64,000 bases of DNA from Comamonas koreensis (GTDB lineage Bacteria > Pseudomonadota > Gammaproteobacteria > Burkholderiales > Burkholderiaceae_C). The DNA lies in the NCBI RefSeq assembly GCF_021026195.1, contig NZ_JAJNCT010000009.1, forward strand, positions 468,669-532,668, given 5' to 3'. Under the pieces are notes generated by a model. It saw only the letters and a list, made by a program, of their open reading frames with translations, was not told the DNA's origin and made no database searches. Of this stretch, positions 17,509 to 28,011 are shown in pieces. Position numbers and translations under genes: made by a program. Every line of letters begins with the position of its first letter. Position 1 is the stretch's first letter.

Positions 17509-17829
17509 ATGAACGACAGTGAACGCCTGGCCATCGCCGCGCATTTGCATGTGGCGCTGCGCCGCAAGACGGGCCGGGTGACCGATACCGAGTGGATGGC
17601 CAGCGATACCGCCTATGGCCAGGCGATGGCCCAGTTTGCGCTGAACCATGCCCGCAGCCACCAGGATGCAGAGCTCGAGCGGCTGGCGCTGCGCTTTGCG
17701 GCCAGTCTGCCGGGTGCGCCCGCACCGGCGGCCGCCACCATGGGCGCTGCGGTGGCGGGGCCGGCAGCGGATGCTGCTGCGCCGGGCCTGGTGGCGAGTG
17801 CCAAGCGCTATGTAGGCGGCTTGCGTTGA
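17509..17829 (+). CDS. Small hypothetical protein
   Basis: 106 residues with no family I recognise. The first ~70 residues look helical (LAIAAHLHVALRRKTGRVTDTEWM...ELERLALRFAA), the middle is an Ala/Pro-rich low-complexity stretch, and the end is basic (AKRYVGGLR). A strong GGAGGAG site at 17497-17503 precedes ATG 17509, supporting real translation. It lies 103 bases after amt with no clear terminator between, so it may share the nitrogen-controlled transcript. Confidence 0.6.
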   Translation: MNDSERLAIAAHLHVALRRKTGRVTDTEWMASDTAYGQAMAQFALNHARSHQDAELERLALRFAASLPGAPAPAAATMGAAVAGPAADAAAPGLVASAKRYVGGLR

Positions 17830-17886
17830 AGGGATAGTGAGAGGGAGGGAAGGGGAAGCCCGGGAACAGAAATAGATCGAAACGGA

Positions 17887-17927
17887 ACAAATGATCCATT
17901 AATGTATTGAAAAAATACAAATGATCC
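17887..17927. repeat. Direct repeat ACAAATGATCC flanking the -35 box
   Basis: ACAAATGATCC occurs at 17887-17897 and again at 17917-17927, exactly 30 bases apart, which is close to three helical turns. One copy is upstream of the -35 hexamer, the other lies inside the promoter spacer. Candidate tandem operator for an unknown regulator. Confidence 0.55.
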
Positions 17928-17934
17928 TTATACT
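17907..17934 (+). promoter_or_regulatory. Sigma-70-type promoter of the aminotransferase gene
   Basis: TTGAAA (17907-17912) and TATACT (17929-17934) are separated by 16 bases, a strong match in otherwise GC-rich DNA, 54 bases before the aminotransferase start. Confidence 0.65.
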
Positions 17935-17987
17935 ATGCGTATCGCTGCCGGCGCAGGGCTGGTGTCGCATTGTGAAGGAGTGCTCGC

Positions 17988-19328
17988 ATGAGCCATGTCA
18001 TCCATCGTTCTCTGGCCCAGGTTCCTCTTGTCGCGGTGGGCGGCAAAGGCGTGGAGTTGTTTGACCAGGCCGGCAAGGCCTACCTGGATGCCAGTGGCGG
18101 GGCAGCAGTGTCCTGCCTGGGCCATGCGCACCCGGATGTGCTGGCGGCGATGCACCGCCAGCTCGACCAGCTGGCCTATGCCCACACCAGCTTTTTCACC
18201 ACCGAGGTGCAAGAGGCGCTGGCCGACCACCTGGTCACGCATGCACCTGCGGGCATGACGGATGTCTACTTTGTCTCCGGCGGCTCCGAGGCGGTGGAAG
18301 CGGCGCTGAAAATGGCGCGCCAGTATTTTGTCGAGATCGGCCAGCCCGAGCGCACGCACTTTGTCGCGCGCCGCCAAAGCTACCACGGCAACACCCTGGG
18401 TGCCTTGGCTGTCGGCGGCAATGAATGGCGCCGCAAGCAGTTTGCCCCCATCCTGATGGACGTGGGCCGCGTGGCCCCGGCCTATGAGTACCGCGACCGC
18501 CTGGACGGCGAGAGCCAGCCTGCCTATGTGGCGCGTTTGCTGGCCGAGATCGATACCAAGTTCCAGGAGCTGGGCCCGGACAAGGTGATCGCCTTTGTGG
18601 CCGAGCCTGTGGTGGGCGCGACCTTGGGCGCGGTGGCCGCCCCTGCCGGTTACTGGCAGGGCCTGCGTGCCCTCTGCGACCGCTATGGCATCTTGCTGAT
18701 TGCTGACGAGGTGATGTGCGGCATGGGCCGCACCGGCAGCCTGCATGCGGTGGAGCAAGAGGGCATCAGCCCCGACCTGATGACCATTGCCAAGGGCCTG
18801 GGTGGTGGCTACCAGCCGATTGGCGCGGTGCTGGCGCAGCGCAAGATGGTCGAGGCGATGCGGCGCGGCAGCGGCATGTTCCAGCATGGCCATACCTACA
18901 TCGGCCATGCGATGGCGGCGGCTGCCGCACTGGCGGTGCAGCAGGTGATTCAGCGCGACCAACTGCTGCCCCAGGTACTGGCGCGCGGCGCCTACCTGCA
19001 AAAGCAGCTGCATGCCCGCTTTGACGCGCACCCCCATGTCGGCGACATCCGGGGCCGGGGCTTGTTCTGGGGCGTGGAGCTGGTGCAGGACCGCAGCAGC
19101 AAGGCCACGTTTGACCCGGCGTTCAAGCTGCATGCCAAGGTCAAGGCCCAGGCCATGGCCCATGGCCTGCTGTGCTACCCCATGGGTGGCACGATTGACG
19201 GGCTGCATGGCGACCATGTGCTGCTGGCGCCGCCCTTTATCAGCAGCGAAGCCGAGCTCGACCAGGTGGTCGAGCGCCTGGGCGATGCCATTGACACCGT
19301 GCTTGCCCAGCAGCCGGTAGCTGCCTGA
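17988..19328 (+). CDS. Class III pyridoxal-phosphate aminotransferase
   Basis: 446 residues. Class III landmarks are DASGGAAVSCLGHAHPDV near the N-terminus, FVSGGSEAVEAALKMAR (phosphate cup), RRQSYHGNTLGALAVGG, the LLIADEVMCGMGRTG segment with the cofactor Asp, and TIAKGLGGGYQPIGAV with the Schiff-base Lys. These enzymes move an amino group between omega-amino acids, amines or D-amino acids and a keto acid; the substrate is not evident. GAAGGAG (17974-17980) sets the start at ATG 17988. The promoter with repeated ACAAATGATCC lies just upstream. A carboxymuconolactone decarboxylase-family gene follows 34 bases later, likely in the same operon. Confidence 0.9.
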   Translation: MSHVIHRSLAQVPLVAVGGKGVELFDQAGKAYLDASGGAAVSCLGHAHPDVLAAMHRQLDQLAYAHTSFFTTEVQEALADHLVTHAPAGMTDVYFVSGGSEAVEAALKMARQYFVEIGQPERTHFVARRQSYHGNTLGALAVGGNEWRRKQFAPILMDVGRVAPAYEYRDRLDGESQPAYVARLLAEIDTKFQELGPDKVIAFVAEPVVGATLGAVAAPAGYWQGLRALCDRYGILLIADEVMCGMGRTGSLHAVEQEGISPDLMTIAKGLGGGYQPIGAVLAQRKMVEAMRRGSGMFQHGHTYIGHAMAAAAALAVQQVIQRDQLLPQVLARGAYLQKQLHARFDAHPHVGDIRGRGLFWGVELVQDRSSKATFDPAFKLHAKVKAQAMAHGLLCYPMGGTIDGLHGDHVLLAPPFISSEAELDQVVERLGDAIDTVLAQQPVAA

Positions 19329-19362
19329 AACGCCCCCGAAACGACCTGAAAGAACCCGCCCG

Positions 19363-19932
19363 ATGACACCCACCCAGGACCGCCTGCCGCCCTTGCCCCC
19401 CGAAGCCTGGAGCGAAGAACAGCGCCGCTATGCCCAGCCCATCATCGATGGCCCGCGCGGCGCGCTGATATCGCCCTTCGTGCCCTTGCTGCGCAGCCCC
19501 GAGTTGATGGACCACACCCAGCGCCTGGGCGAGTACCTGCGCTACCGCAGCGCCATCGGTGTGCGCCTGACCGAGCTGGCGATACTGGTCACAGCCCGGC
19601 AGTGGACGCAGCAGGTGGAATGGGCCATCCATGCGCCGATTGCGCTGCGCGAAGGAGTGAGCCAGGCGACCGTGGATGCCGTGGCCCAAGGCCGCCGCCC
19701 CGATGCGATGCCTGAGGACGAGGCCGTTGTGCATGATTTCTGCGTCGAGCTGCACCAGCAGCGCCAGGTGAGCGACGCGACCTGGGCGCGCGCCCAGCAG
19801 CTGTTTGGCGACAAGGGCGTGATGGATCTGATCGGCATCAATGGCTACTACAGTCTGCTGTCGATGGTGATGAATGCGGCGCGCACCACGGTGCCGGCAT
19901 CGACGGCGCAGCCGCTGGCGCCTTTGGCCTGA
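19363..19932 (+). CDS. Carboxymuconolactone decarboxylase-family protein
   Basis: 189 residues of the all-helical AhpD/CMD fold: a PFVPLLRSPELMDHTQRLGEYLRY opening, then RLTELAILVTARQWTQQVEWAIHAPIA. The paired cysteines (CxxC) of the AhpD peroxidase branch are absent, so a peroxidase role is unlikely; it belongs to the branch often annotated as 4-carboxymuconolactone decarboxylase-like. Function is unknown. It directly follows the aminotransferase and probably shares its transcript. Confidence 0.85.
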   Translation: MTPTQDRLPPLPPEAWSEEQRRYAQPIIDGPRGALISPFVPLLRSPELMDHTQRLGEYLRYRSAIGVRLTELAILVTARQWTQQVEWAIHAPIALREGVSQATVDAVAQGRRPDAMPEDEAVVHDFCVELHQQRQVSDATWARAQQLFGDKGVMDLIGINGYYSLLSMVMNAARTTVPASTAQPLAPLA

Positions 19933-19960
19933 TCGATGCGGCATCGCCGACAATCGGGCG

Positions 19961-20488
19961 ATGCGTTTCTCTTCCGACGGCCAGCCCCGCTGGTCTCTTG
20001 AACCCCTGACCGCGCAGCACCTCGATGGCCTGATGCAGGTGCAGCTGGCCTGCTATGGCGCGGACTTTATGGAGAGCGCCGCGCTGTATGCGGCGCGCTT
20101 GGCCAGCCCGCTGCAGTGCTCGCTGGTGATCGTGCAGGGCCGTGAGGTGCTGGCCTATCTGGCCGCCTACCGCTCCGTGCTGGGCAAGGTGACGCCGCTG
20201 CATGGCGGCTTTGCCTGTGCATCCCCCGCCGATACCCTGTACCTGCACGACATGGCCGTGGCCCCTGCGCGCGCGGGCGAGGGCCTGGCCTCCGCACTGT
20301 TGCAGGCCATGCTGCAACAGGCGCGGGCCGATGGGCTGCGCTACTCGGCGCTGGTCTCTGTGATGGGCTCGCAGCCCTATTGGCAGCGCAAGGGCTATGC
20401 GCCGCTGCTGCCCTGGTCGGCCCAAGAGCGGGATGCGCTGTACAGCTATGGCGAGGATGCGCAGTACATGGCGCAAACATTGGGCTGA
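19961..20488 (+). CDS. GNAT-family N-acetyltransferase
   Basis: 175 residues. The acetyl-CoA pocket motif A is visible as LYLHDMAVAPARAGEGLASALLQAMLQQAR, and the final Y-containing motif B as QPYWQRKGYAPLLP. Substrate unknown. The frame is open well upstream, but ATG 19961 is the first start outside the preceding gene and begins a normal GNAT core. GACAAT (19949-19954) lies so near the start that a leaderless or near-leaderless transcript is possible. Confidence 0.87.
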   Translation: MRFSSDGQPRWSLEPLTAQHLDGLMQVQLACYGADFMESAALYAARLASPLQCSLVIVQGREVLAYLAAYRSVLGKVTPLHGGFACASPADTLYLHDMAVAPARAGEGLASALLQAMLQQARADGLRYSALVSVMGSQPYWQRKGYAPLLPWSAQERDALYSYGEDAQYMAQTLG

Positions 20489-20505
20489 GACCGGTCACCG
20501 GGCAC

Positions 20506-20530
20506 AAAAAAGGCCAGCGCTGGGCTGGCC
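20506..20530 (-). terminator. Terminator of the PepSY gene
   Basis: GGCCAGC (20512-20518) pairs with GCTGGCC (20524-20530). Read on the minus strand the stem is followed by a T6 run, so it serves the minus-strand PepSY gene, which converges with the GNAT gene. Confidence 0.75.
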
Positions 20531-20554
20531 TGGGCGGCTTGCTGCGCGACCCGT

Positions 20555-21073
20555 TTACTGGTGGATGTTGCCGTTGATGGCATGCACGCGCACTTCCACC
20601 TCGGTGTTGGCCGCATTGATGATCTTGACGTCATAGGTCAGCACGCCCAGGTGGTCGTCCAGGTCCACCTCGATGGCCTTGCCGGGGGTGTGCTTCAGGG
20701 CAGTGGCGATGGCGTCGCTGATGCTGATCTTGGCAGCGGCCAGGCGGTCGGTGTCCTTTTTCTCGGCGACGCCGTCGTCCTTGTTTTCCAGCACCTGGGC
20801 GGCGTCCAGGGCGCTGAACTTGAGCTTGATCTCACGGCCTTGGGCGTTGATGCCGCTGACTTCGTAGATGGGCTGCTTTTTCTTGGTGTCGATCTCGGCT
20901 TGCAAGACCTTGAGGCCATGCTGGCTCTGTGCGCTTTGGATGGCCTGCGTCAGATCGAAACGGGCCGCTTGCACGGCGGCGATCTTTTCTGCAGTGCTGG
21001 CAAAGGCGCTGCCGCTCAGCGACGCCAGGGCGAGCGTCAAGGCCAGAGCGGTGGTGGAGAGGGTGCGTTGCAT
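20555..21073 (-). CDS. Exported PepSY-domain protein
   Basis: 172 residues. Residues 1-26 are a signal peptide (MQRTLSTTALALTLALASLSGSAFA). Two PepSY-like repeats follow: the first with LTQAIQSAQSQHGLKVLQAEIDTKKKQPIYEVSGI, the second with ISDAIATALKHTPGKAIEVDLDDHLGVLTYDVKII. PepSY domains are thought to inhibit proteases or sense the envelope; no partner protease or sensor kinase is adjacent. AAAGGA just upstream supports ATG 21073. The 216 bases up to tkt (21074-21289) are AT-rich near 21095-21145 and presumably hold the promoters of both divergent genes. Confidence 0.85.
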   Translation of the reverse strand: MQRTLSTTALALTLALASLSGSAFASTAEKIAAVQAARFDLTQAIQSAQSQHGLKVLQAEIDTKKKQPIYEVSGINAQGREIKLKFSALDAAQVLENKDDGVAEKKDTDRLAAAKISISDAIATALKHTPGKAIEVDLDDHLGVLTYDVKIINAANTEVEVRVHAINGNIHQ

Positions 21074-21289
21074 GGTCAATCCTTTCAAGCGATAACTAAC
21101 AAAAACTAGTAGGTATAAATAATATTAATAGAATTTTATTGACGATAGCTTGCGCATTGTCAGCGTTTGCAAAGAGCGGTTGGGTAAGGGGTGGCCCTGC
21201 ATGGCCGTAGGCCAAGACTGGCATGGCGGGCGCGGGTGGCGGCAGGCCGCTAAAATGCGGCCTTTGTCGCTTCTTTCTCCTCCACTCCC

Positions 21290-23329
21290 ATGGTCAACAA
21301 TCAGAATATGGCGAATGCGATCCGCGCACTCGCAATGGATGCCGTTCAACAAGCCAATTCGGGCCACCCTGGCGCGCCGATGGGCATGGCCGATATGGCA
21401 GTGGCCTTGTGGAGCAAGCACCTCAAGCACAACCCGCTCAACCCCCAGTGGATCAACCGCGACCGTTTCATCCTGTCGAACGGCCACGGCTCCATGCTGA
21501 TCTATGCGCTGCTGCACCTGACTGGCTACGACCTGCCGATCAGCGAGCTGAAGAACTTCCGCCAGCTGCACAGCAAGACCCCCGGCCACCCCGAAGTGGA
21601 CATCACCCCCGGCATCGAGACGACCACCGGCCCGCTGGGCCAGGGCATCACCAATGCGGTGGGCTTTGCGCTGGCAGAAAAGCTGCTGGCGGCTGAATTC
21701 AACCGCCCCGGCCACGATGTGGTGGACCACCACACCTATGTGTTCCTGGGCGATGGCTGCCTGATGGAAGGCATCAGCCATGAAGCCTGCGCGCTGGCTG
21801 GCGCCTGGAAGCTGAACAAGCTGATCGCGCTGTACGACGACAACGGCATCTCGATCGACGGCAAGGTGCAGCCCTGGTTTGTGGACAACAGCGCCCAGCG
21901 TTTCGAAGCCTACGGCTGGAACGTAATCGGCCCGATCGACGGCCATGACCCCAAGGCCGTGAGCGATGCGATTGCCAAGGCCAAGAAGGTCGCAGACAAG
22001 CCGACTTTCATCATCTGCAAGACGTCCATCGGCAAGGGCAGCCCCAACCGCCAGGACACCAGCAAGGCCCACGGCGAGCCGCTGGGTGCCGAAGAAATCG
22101 GCCTGACCCGCGCAGCGCTCGGCTGGAACTCGGCACCGTTCGAGATCCCTGCCGATGTCTACGAAGCCTGGGACCACAAGACCTTTGGCGCCAAGGCCGA
22201 ATCCACCTGGGATGCGCAGTTTGCCGAATACGCCAAGGCCTTCCCCGAGCTGGCCGCTGAGATGAAGCGCCGCATGGCTGGCGACCTGCCCAAGCAGTTT
22301 GCCCAAGTGGCTGTGGAAGCCGTGGCCCAGGCCCACACCAAGGGCGAGACCGTGGCCAGCCGCAAGGCCAGCCAGCTGGCACTGGAAGACTTCACCGCTG
22401 CGCTGCCTGAGCTGCTGGGCGGCTCGGCCGACCTGACCGGCTCCAACCTGACCAACACCAAGTCGACCCCCGCCTTCCGCGTGGACGACAGCGGTGCTGT
22501 GGTCAAGACCGAAGACGGCAAGATCGGCCGCCACATCAACTACGGTGTGCGCGAGTTCGGCATGGCCGCCATCATGAACGGTGTGGCGCTGCACGGCGGC
22601 TTCATCCCCTACGGCGGCACCTTCCTGACCTTCAGCGACTACAGCCGCAATGCCATCCGCATGGCTGCGCTGATGAAGCGCCGCGTGGTGCATGTGTTCA
22701 CCCATGACTCCATCGGTCTGGGCGAAGACGGCCCCACCCACCAGTCGATCGAGCACGCTGCCAGCCTGCGCCTGATCCCCAACCTGGATGTGTGGCGCCC
22801 TGCCGATACCGCTGAAACCACCGTGGCCTGGAGCGTGGCACTGAGCAACCGCAACAAGCCTACGGCGCTGTTGCTGTCGCGCCAGAACCTGCCCTACGCG
22901 CCCAAGAATGGTGATGCCATCGGCAACATCAGCCGTGGTGCCTATGTGCTGTCCGAGCCATCGGACATCGGCCTGAACAAGAAGGCGCAAGCCGTCATCA
23001 TCGCCACCGGCTCCGAAGTGCAGCTGGCGCTGAAGGCCCAGCGTCTGCTGGCTGAGCGCAAGATTGCCGTGCGTGTGGTCTCCATGCCCAGCACGACCAC
23101 CTTCGACCGCGAAGATGTGGCCTACAAGCGCAGCGTGCTGCCCGCCGGCCTGCCGCGCGTGGCCGTCGAGATGGGTGTGACCGACTTCTGGTGGAAGTAC
23201 GGCTGCGCTGCCGTGGTAGGTATTGATACCTTTGGCGAATCGGCCCCTGCTGGCGTGCTGTTCGAGCACTTTGGCTTTACCGCCGACAACGTGGCCAACA
23301 CGGTGGAAGTGGCACTGCAAAAGGCTTAA
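21290..23329 (+). CDS. tkt: Transketolase
   Basis: Thiamine-diphosphate enzyme that shuttles two-carbon units in the pentose phosphate pathway. The 679-residue length is typical. Signatures are [14 protein letters not shown] near residue 22, the diphosphate-binding [13 protein letters not shown]...[11 protein letters not shown], the pyrimidine-domain [15 protein letters not shown] and the [14 protein letters not shown] loop. A -10-like TAAAAT lies at 21251-21256. In many relatives tkt sits beside gapA; here a glycosyltransferase gene on the opposite strand separates them. ATG 21290 is used; ATG 21308 is possible. Confidence 0.97.
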   Translation: MVNNQNMANAIRALAMDAVQQANSGHPGAPMGMADMAVALWSKHLKHNPLNPQWINRDRFILSNGHGSMLIYALLHLTGYDLPISELKNFRQLHSKTPGHPEVDITPGIETTTGPLGQGITNAVGFALAEKLLAAEFNRPGHDVVDHHTYVFLGDGCLMEGISHEACALAGAWKLNKLIALYDDNGISIDGKVQPWFVDNSAQRFEAYGWNVIGPIDGHDPKAVSDAIAKAKKVADKPTFIICKTSIGKGSPNRQDTSKAHGEPLGAEEIGLTRAALGWNSAPFEIPADVYEAWDHKTFGAKAESTWDAQFAEYAKAFPELAAEMKRRMAGDLPKQFAQVAVEAVAQAHTKGETVASRKASQLALEDFTAALPELLGGSADLTGSNLTNTKSTPAFRVDDSGAVVKTEDGKIGRHINYGVREFGMAAIMNGVALHGGFIPYGGTFLTFSDYSRNAIRMAALMKRRVVHVFTHDSIGLGEDGPTHQSIEHAASLRLIPNLDVWRPADTAETTVAWSVALSNRNKPTALLLSRQNLPYAPKNGDAIGNISRGAYVLSEPSDIGLNKKAQAVIIATGSEVQLALKAQRLLAERKIAVRVVSMPSTTTFDREDVAYKRSVLPAGLPRVAVEMGVTDFWWKYGCAAVVGIDTFGESAPAGVLFEHFGFTADNVANTVEVALQKA

Positions 23330-23353
23330 ACGCGCACTGCCTCAGCAACCCAT

Positions 23354-23396
23354 AACGCAGGGATGCGGGCCGCAGGGCCTGCAGGCTGCGTTTTTT
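23354..23396. terminator. Terminator after tkt
   Basis: AACGCAG (23354-23360) and CTGCGTT (23386-23392) enclose a GC-rich partly self-complementary loop and end in a T6 run. It separates tkt from the convergent glycosyltransferase gene. Confidence 0.7.
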
Positions 23397-23441
23397 CATG
23401 GGCGCCTGTGATGTGGGTGGGTGCCGGTGACGGGACAGCGC

Positions 23442-24437
23442 CTATCGGGGCAGACCCTCGCCATCATGGCGGTGCGATTGCGTGGGCTCGGAGGCCACAT
23501 CGAACGCGATAAAGGCCAGCACCAGCTGCACGCCCAGGATGATGGGCAGCGCACTGACCATGACGGTACCGGCCGTGGTGGCGACGTTGGAGACGATGGA
23601 CTGCACCCAGTGGAACAGGCCAAACACGGTGCCCCAGCTGATCAGCGCCAGGCCCAGTGGCAGCTCCAGCGAGGCCACCGACATGCCTCGCAGATAGTAG
23701 TTGTAGAAAATGCGCTTGCAGAAATTGCGCAGGTGACCGGCCATGAATTCGGTCAGTACCTTGTGGATCTTGAGGTTGCTGACCTCGTCCTCGTAGCGCG
23801 AATCGATGGGGATGTCCAGGACCACTGCGCGCACCGTGTTCAGCCGGAACAGCATGTCGGTCTCGAAAAAATAGCGCTGGCTGATCTTGTGCAGCGGCAA
23901 CTGTGCGGCCGTGCTGGCGGCAATGGCGGTAAAGCCATTGGTGGGGTCAAAGCTGCTCCAGTAGCCGGTGGAGAACTTGGTCATGAACGACAGCACCGCA
24001 TTGCCAAAGATGCGGATGCGCGGCATGCGGGTGATCTTTTCCAGGTTGAAAAACCGGTTGCCCTTGGTGTAGTCAGCGCGGCCACTGGCAATGGGGGCCA
24101 CAAAACGCGGCACCAGGGTGGGGTCCATCTGCCCGTCGCCATCGATCTTGACGAGTACGCCATAGCCGTCTGCAATCGCTGCGCGGTAGCCAGCCATCAC
24201 CGCGCCGCCCACGCCCAGGTTGACCTCGTTGAACAGCACGCGCACGCGGGGGGCCTGACAGTGTTCCTGCACAAAGCGGCCGCTGCCGTCGGGGCAGCAG
24301 TCGTCGACGATGTAGATGCCATCGACCTCGGGGCCAATCTCGGCAATCACCGCCAGGATGTGGCGCGTCACCTTGTAGCAGGGAATGATGACTGCCGTGC
24401 GCAGGCTGGAGGGCGAAGAGGGGTGCGACAGACTCAT
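23442..24437 (-). CDS. Membrane-anchored family 2 glycosyltransferase
   Basis: 331 residues resembling dolichyl-phosphate-mannose synthase-type GT2 enzymes. AVIIPCYKV opens the nucleotide-sugar fold, with VDDCCPDGS, NLGVGGAVMAGYRAA and the metal-binding KIDGDGQMDP. Two hydrophobic segments near the C-terminus (PLGLALISWGTVFGLFHWV and VSALPIILGVQLVLAFIAF) would anchor it in the inner membrane. Such enzymes often load a sugar on a polyprenyl phosphate. Small DUF2304 proteins commonly accompany them; the one in this window is 6 kb away, at the head of the polysaccharide locus. ATG 24437 is preferred over ATG 24461. Confidence 0.88.
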   Translation of the reverse strand: MSLSHPSSPSSLRTAVIIPCYKVTRHILAVIAEIGPEVDGIYIVDDCCPDGSGRFVQEHCQAPRVRVLFNEVNLGVGGAVMAGYRAAIADGYGVLVKIDGDGQMDPTLVPRFVAPIASGRADYTKGNRFFNLEKITRMPRIRIFGNAVLSFMTKFSTGYWSSFDPTNGFTAIAASTAAQLPLHKISQRYFFETDMLFRLNTVRAVVLDIPIDSRYEDEVSNLKIHKVLTEFMAGHLRNFCKRIFYNYYLRGMSVASLELPLGLALISWGTVFGLFHWVQSIVSNVATTAGTVMVSALPIILGVQLVLAFIAFDVASEPTQSHRHDGEGLPR

Positions 24438-24492
24438 GGCGTTTGTGAGGCGGCCCACCATCTGGGGCGGTGTTGCTGCAGGCTATGGATGA

Positions 24493-25806
<1,314 letters not shown>

Positions 25807-25859
25807 GCGCTTTGCGCGGTCTGTGCCCGGGCAGTGGCCCAGGGCATGCGACACACAGA

Positions 25860-25889
25860 ACCAGCACCGGCAACGGCGCTGGTTTTTTT
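25860..25889 (+). terminator. Terminator after gapA
   Basis: ACCAGCACCG (25860-25869) and CGGCGCTGGT (25874-25883) form a stem with one mismatch, followed by a T7 run. Confidence 0.85.
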
Positions 25890-25958
25890 GTGCCCGTTGG
25901 CAACCATGCCTGGGCAGAAAGGCCTATATTGCCTTATCAAACCAGGAGATGTACCGAT

Positions 25959-26366
25959 ATGGCGCAGCAGGCACAAGCCCAGGCACAGAGCACGAAGAGC
26001 AACTACCGTGTGGATCTGCACAACCCCCAAGGCCATGCGTGGCATGGTGATGAGCCGCAGGCCGTTGGCGGTGGCGATACGGCCCCCAGCCCCATGCAGC
26101 TGCTGCTGTCGGCCCTGGGTGCCTGCACGACGATTACGGTGCAGATGTATGCACAGCGCAAGGCCTGGCCGCTGACGGGCGTGAAGGTGGAGCTGGCGCT
26201 GAACCCCGATGGCAGTGCCGCCTCGGGCAACGACATCGTGCGCAGCATTCAGCTGGAAGGTGATTTGAGCGAAGAGCAGCGCAGCCGGCTCAAGCAGATT
26301 GCAGAAGCCTGCCCGGTGCACAAGTTGTTGGTGGGTGAGGTGCGGGTAACCACGGCGCTGGCTTGA
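25959..26366 (+). CDS. OsmC-family protein
   Basis: 135 residues of the OsmC/Ohr fold. The two family cysteines are present in [16 protein letters not shown] and EACPVHKLL, which in OsmC and Ohr form the peroxidase site that reduces organic hydroperoxides. The arrangement [14 protein letters not shown] is typical of the broader YhfA/OsmC subgroup. AGGAGA (25944-25949) fixes ATG 25959. It stands alone between the gapA terminator and a gap of 175 bases (26367-26541). That gap contains an imperfect hairpin at 26416-26436 (CGCTGAAA/TTTCAGCG) that may end this transcript. Confidence 0.88.
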   Translation: MAQQAQAQAQSTKSNYRVDLHNPQGHAWHGDEPQAVGGGDTAPSPMQLLLSALGACTTITVQMYAQRKAWPLTGVKVELALNPDGSAASGNDIVRSIQLEGDLSEEQRSRLKQIAEACPVHKLLVGEVRVTTALA

Positions 26367-26541
26367 GGCTGGCCGGATACCCGAGACGGCGCGCAGGCCG
26401 TACAAAGCGGCGTGCCGCTGAAAGCGCTTTTCAGCGCTTGAAAACGTTCAGAGTGACACTCACAACCTTGAGACGATGTACAAAGCGGTTAATGAAACTA
26501 ACGGCTCTGTAGCAAGGTTTTAAAGGCCGTGGTCGTCGCTC

Positions 26542-26784
26542 TTATTGCACAACGATATTGTTGTGGTCGATGTGGTAATCAAAGTCGGGCTTGGCCAGCG
26601 ACACGGTCACTGGCTGGCCTTCGATGGTCCAGGACAGCACAAAGCTGGCAATGGCCGTCGAGACATCGACTTCCATGGGGGTGGGAATGGTTTCCAGCTG
26701 ACCGTCCCCGATGCGGTGCTGAACGATACCTACCACGCGAGCCTTGAAGTTCTCGGGGTAGTTGTGGGAGTGTTGAGTCGTCAT
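26542..26784 (-). CDS. Small hypothetical protein
   Basis: 80 residues on the minus strand with a clear AAAGGAG site just upstream of ATG 26784. No family recognised. The sequence has no signal peptide or membrane segment; it alternates polar and hydrophobic residues in a beta-like way (TAIASFVLSWTIEGQPVTVSLAKPDFDYHI). The upstream gap to the divergent pirin gene (26785-27096, 312 bases) holds no other open frame worth calling and must carry both promoters, but I cannot pick out convincing boxes. Confidence 0.65.
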   Translation of the reverse strand: MTTQHSHNYPENFKARVVGIVQHRIGDGQLETIPTPMEVDVSTAIASFVLSWTIEGQPVTVSLAKPDFDYHIDHNNIVVQ

Positions 26785-27096
26785 TGGTTGTCTCCTTTCA
26801 ATGAGGGGGCACCGAATTCCAGCCTCGCAGGCTAAGCTGCAAAGCTGGAGTCATGGAAGCCGCCAGCACGACCTGGCAAATCTGAGAGTTGCACCGGCTG
26901 CCAGAGCGAATCCCTGGGAGCCTGTCGTCGCGCCAGCTGCTGCCGGGCGCTAACACGTTGGAATATGTGGCAGCGAAGCCCTCTCTGGTCATCACCGCCG
27001 CACCACTTGTTTGTACCATACACCGAAGGCATTTATGTGTAGGTCTGTTTCGTCGAGGCTTGCGCGTGCTTTGCACGCCTATAGAGGAGCTTGAAT

Positions 27097-28005
27097 ATGG
27101 ATACCAAAGTATTGAGACACTATCCCGGACGCATGGCCGATGTGGGCGGCGTGCCGGTGCTGCGCGCCCTGCCGCAGCGCGGGCGGCGCATGGTGGGCGC
27201 CTGGTGTTTTCTGGACCACGCGGGCCCCTCGCACTTTGAGAGCGGCCCTGGCATGCAGGTGGGGCCGCACCCGCACACCTGTCTTCAGACCTTTACCTGG
27301 ATGATCGAGGGCGAGATCCTGCACCGCGACAGTCTGGGCAGCGAGCAGCCGATCCGCCCCGGCCAGGTCAACCTGATGACTGCCGGCAAGGGCATTGCGC
27401 ATTCGGAAGAAAGCCTGGGCAAGCCGGACTTTCATGCGGTGCAGCTGTGGATTGCGCTGCCCAAGGACCAGCGCTTTATGCCGCCGCGCTTCCAGCATTA
27501 CCCGCAGCTGCCCCGGCTGCAGCAGCAGGGCATACAGATGACGGTGCTGGCCGGCGACTGGCTGGGCCAACAGGCGCCCACCGAAGTGCACAGCCCGCTG
27601 GTGGCCGTCGACATGGAAGCGGCGCAGGCCACGAGCGCCACCTTGGCACTGCGGCCCGATTTTGAGTATGCGGTGCTCTGCCTGTACGGCGATCTGCAGG
27701 TCAACGGCGAGCCGGCCCCGGGCAATGAGCTGGTCTACTTGCCCGATGGGCAGACGAGCCTGGATCTGCAATGCGGCGCCGGCAGCCGCTGCATTCTGCT
27801 GGGCGGCACGCCCTATGAAGGCGGCGTGATGATCTGGTGGAACTTTGTCGGCCAGACCCAGGAAGAGATCGAAGGCTTTTTGCGCGACTGGCAAAACGGC
27901 GAAGGCTTTGGGGCGCCGGTGGCCTCGCCCTTGCCGGCGCTGGTACCCCCCTCGCTGGAGGGCGTGCACCTGCGCAGCCCGGGCGAGGCACCCGCCAAGG
28001 ACTGA
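27097..28005 (+). CDS. Pirin-family bicupin protein
   Basis: 302 residues. The pirin N-terminal cupin metal site is seen in GPHPHTCLQTFTWMIEGEILHRDSLG (His ligands) and GKGIAHSEES; the C-terminal cupin includes LLGGTPYEGGVMIWWNFVG. Pirins bind iron; some have quercetin dioxygenase activity, others affect transcription or metabolism. GAGGAG (27084-27089) lies 7 bases before ATG 27097, ruling against the TTG at 27091. It converges with dinG, six bases apart, with no clear hairpin between the two stops. Confidence 0.92.
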   Translation: MDTKVLRHYPGRMADVGGVPVLRALPQRGRRMVGAWCFLDHAGPSHFESGPGMQVGPHPHTCLQTFTWMIEGEILHRDSLGSEQPIRPGQVNLMTAGKGIAHSEESLGKPDFHAVQLWIALPKDQRFMPPRFQHYPQLPRLQQQGIQMTVLAGDWLGQQAPTEVHSPLVAVDMEAAQATSATLALRPDFEYAVLCLYGDLQVNGEPAPGNELVYLPDGQTSLDLQCGAGSRCILLGGTPYEGGVMIWWNFVGQTQEEIEGFLRDWQNGEGFGAPVASPLPALVPPSLEGVHLRSPGEAPAKD

Positions 28006-28011
28006 TAAACC

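Noticed and set aside
21125..23320. 731-codon minus-strand frame opposite transketolase
   Set aside because: Antisense shadow of tkt; no protein family features.
26401..26488. TACAAAGCGG repeated at 26401 and 26479
   Set aside because: Ten bases, 78 apart, in a non-coding gap with no promoter relation that I can see; could be chance.
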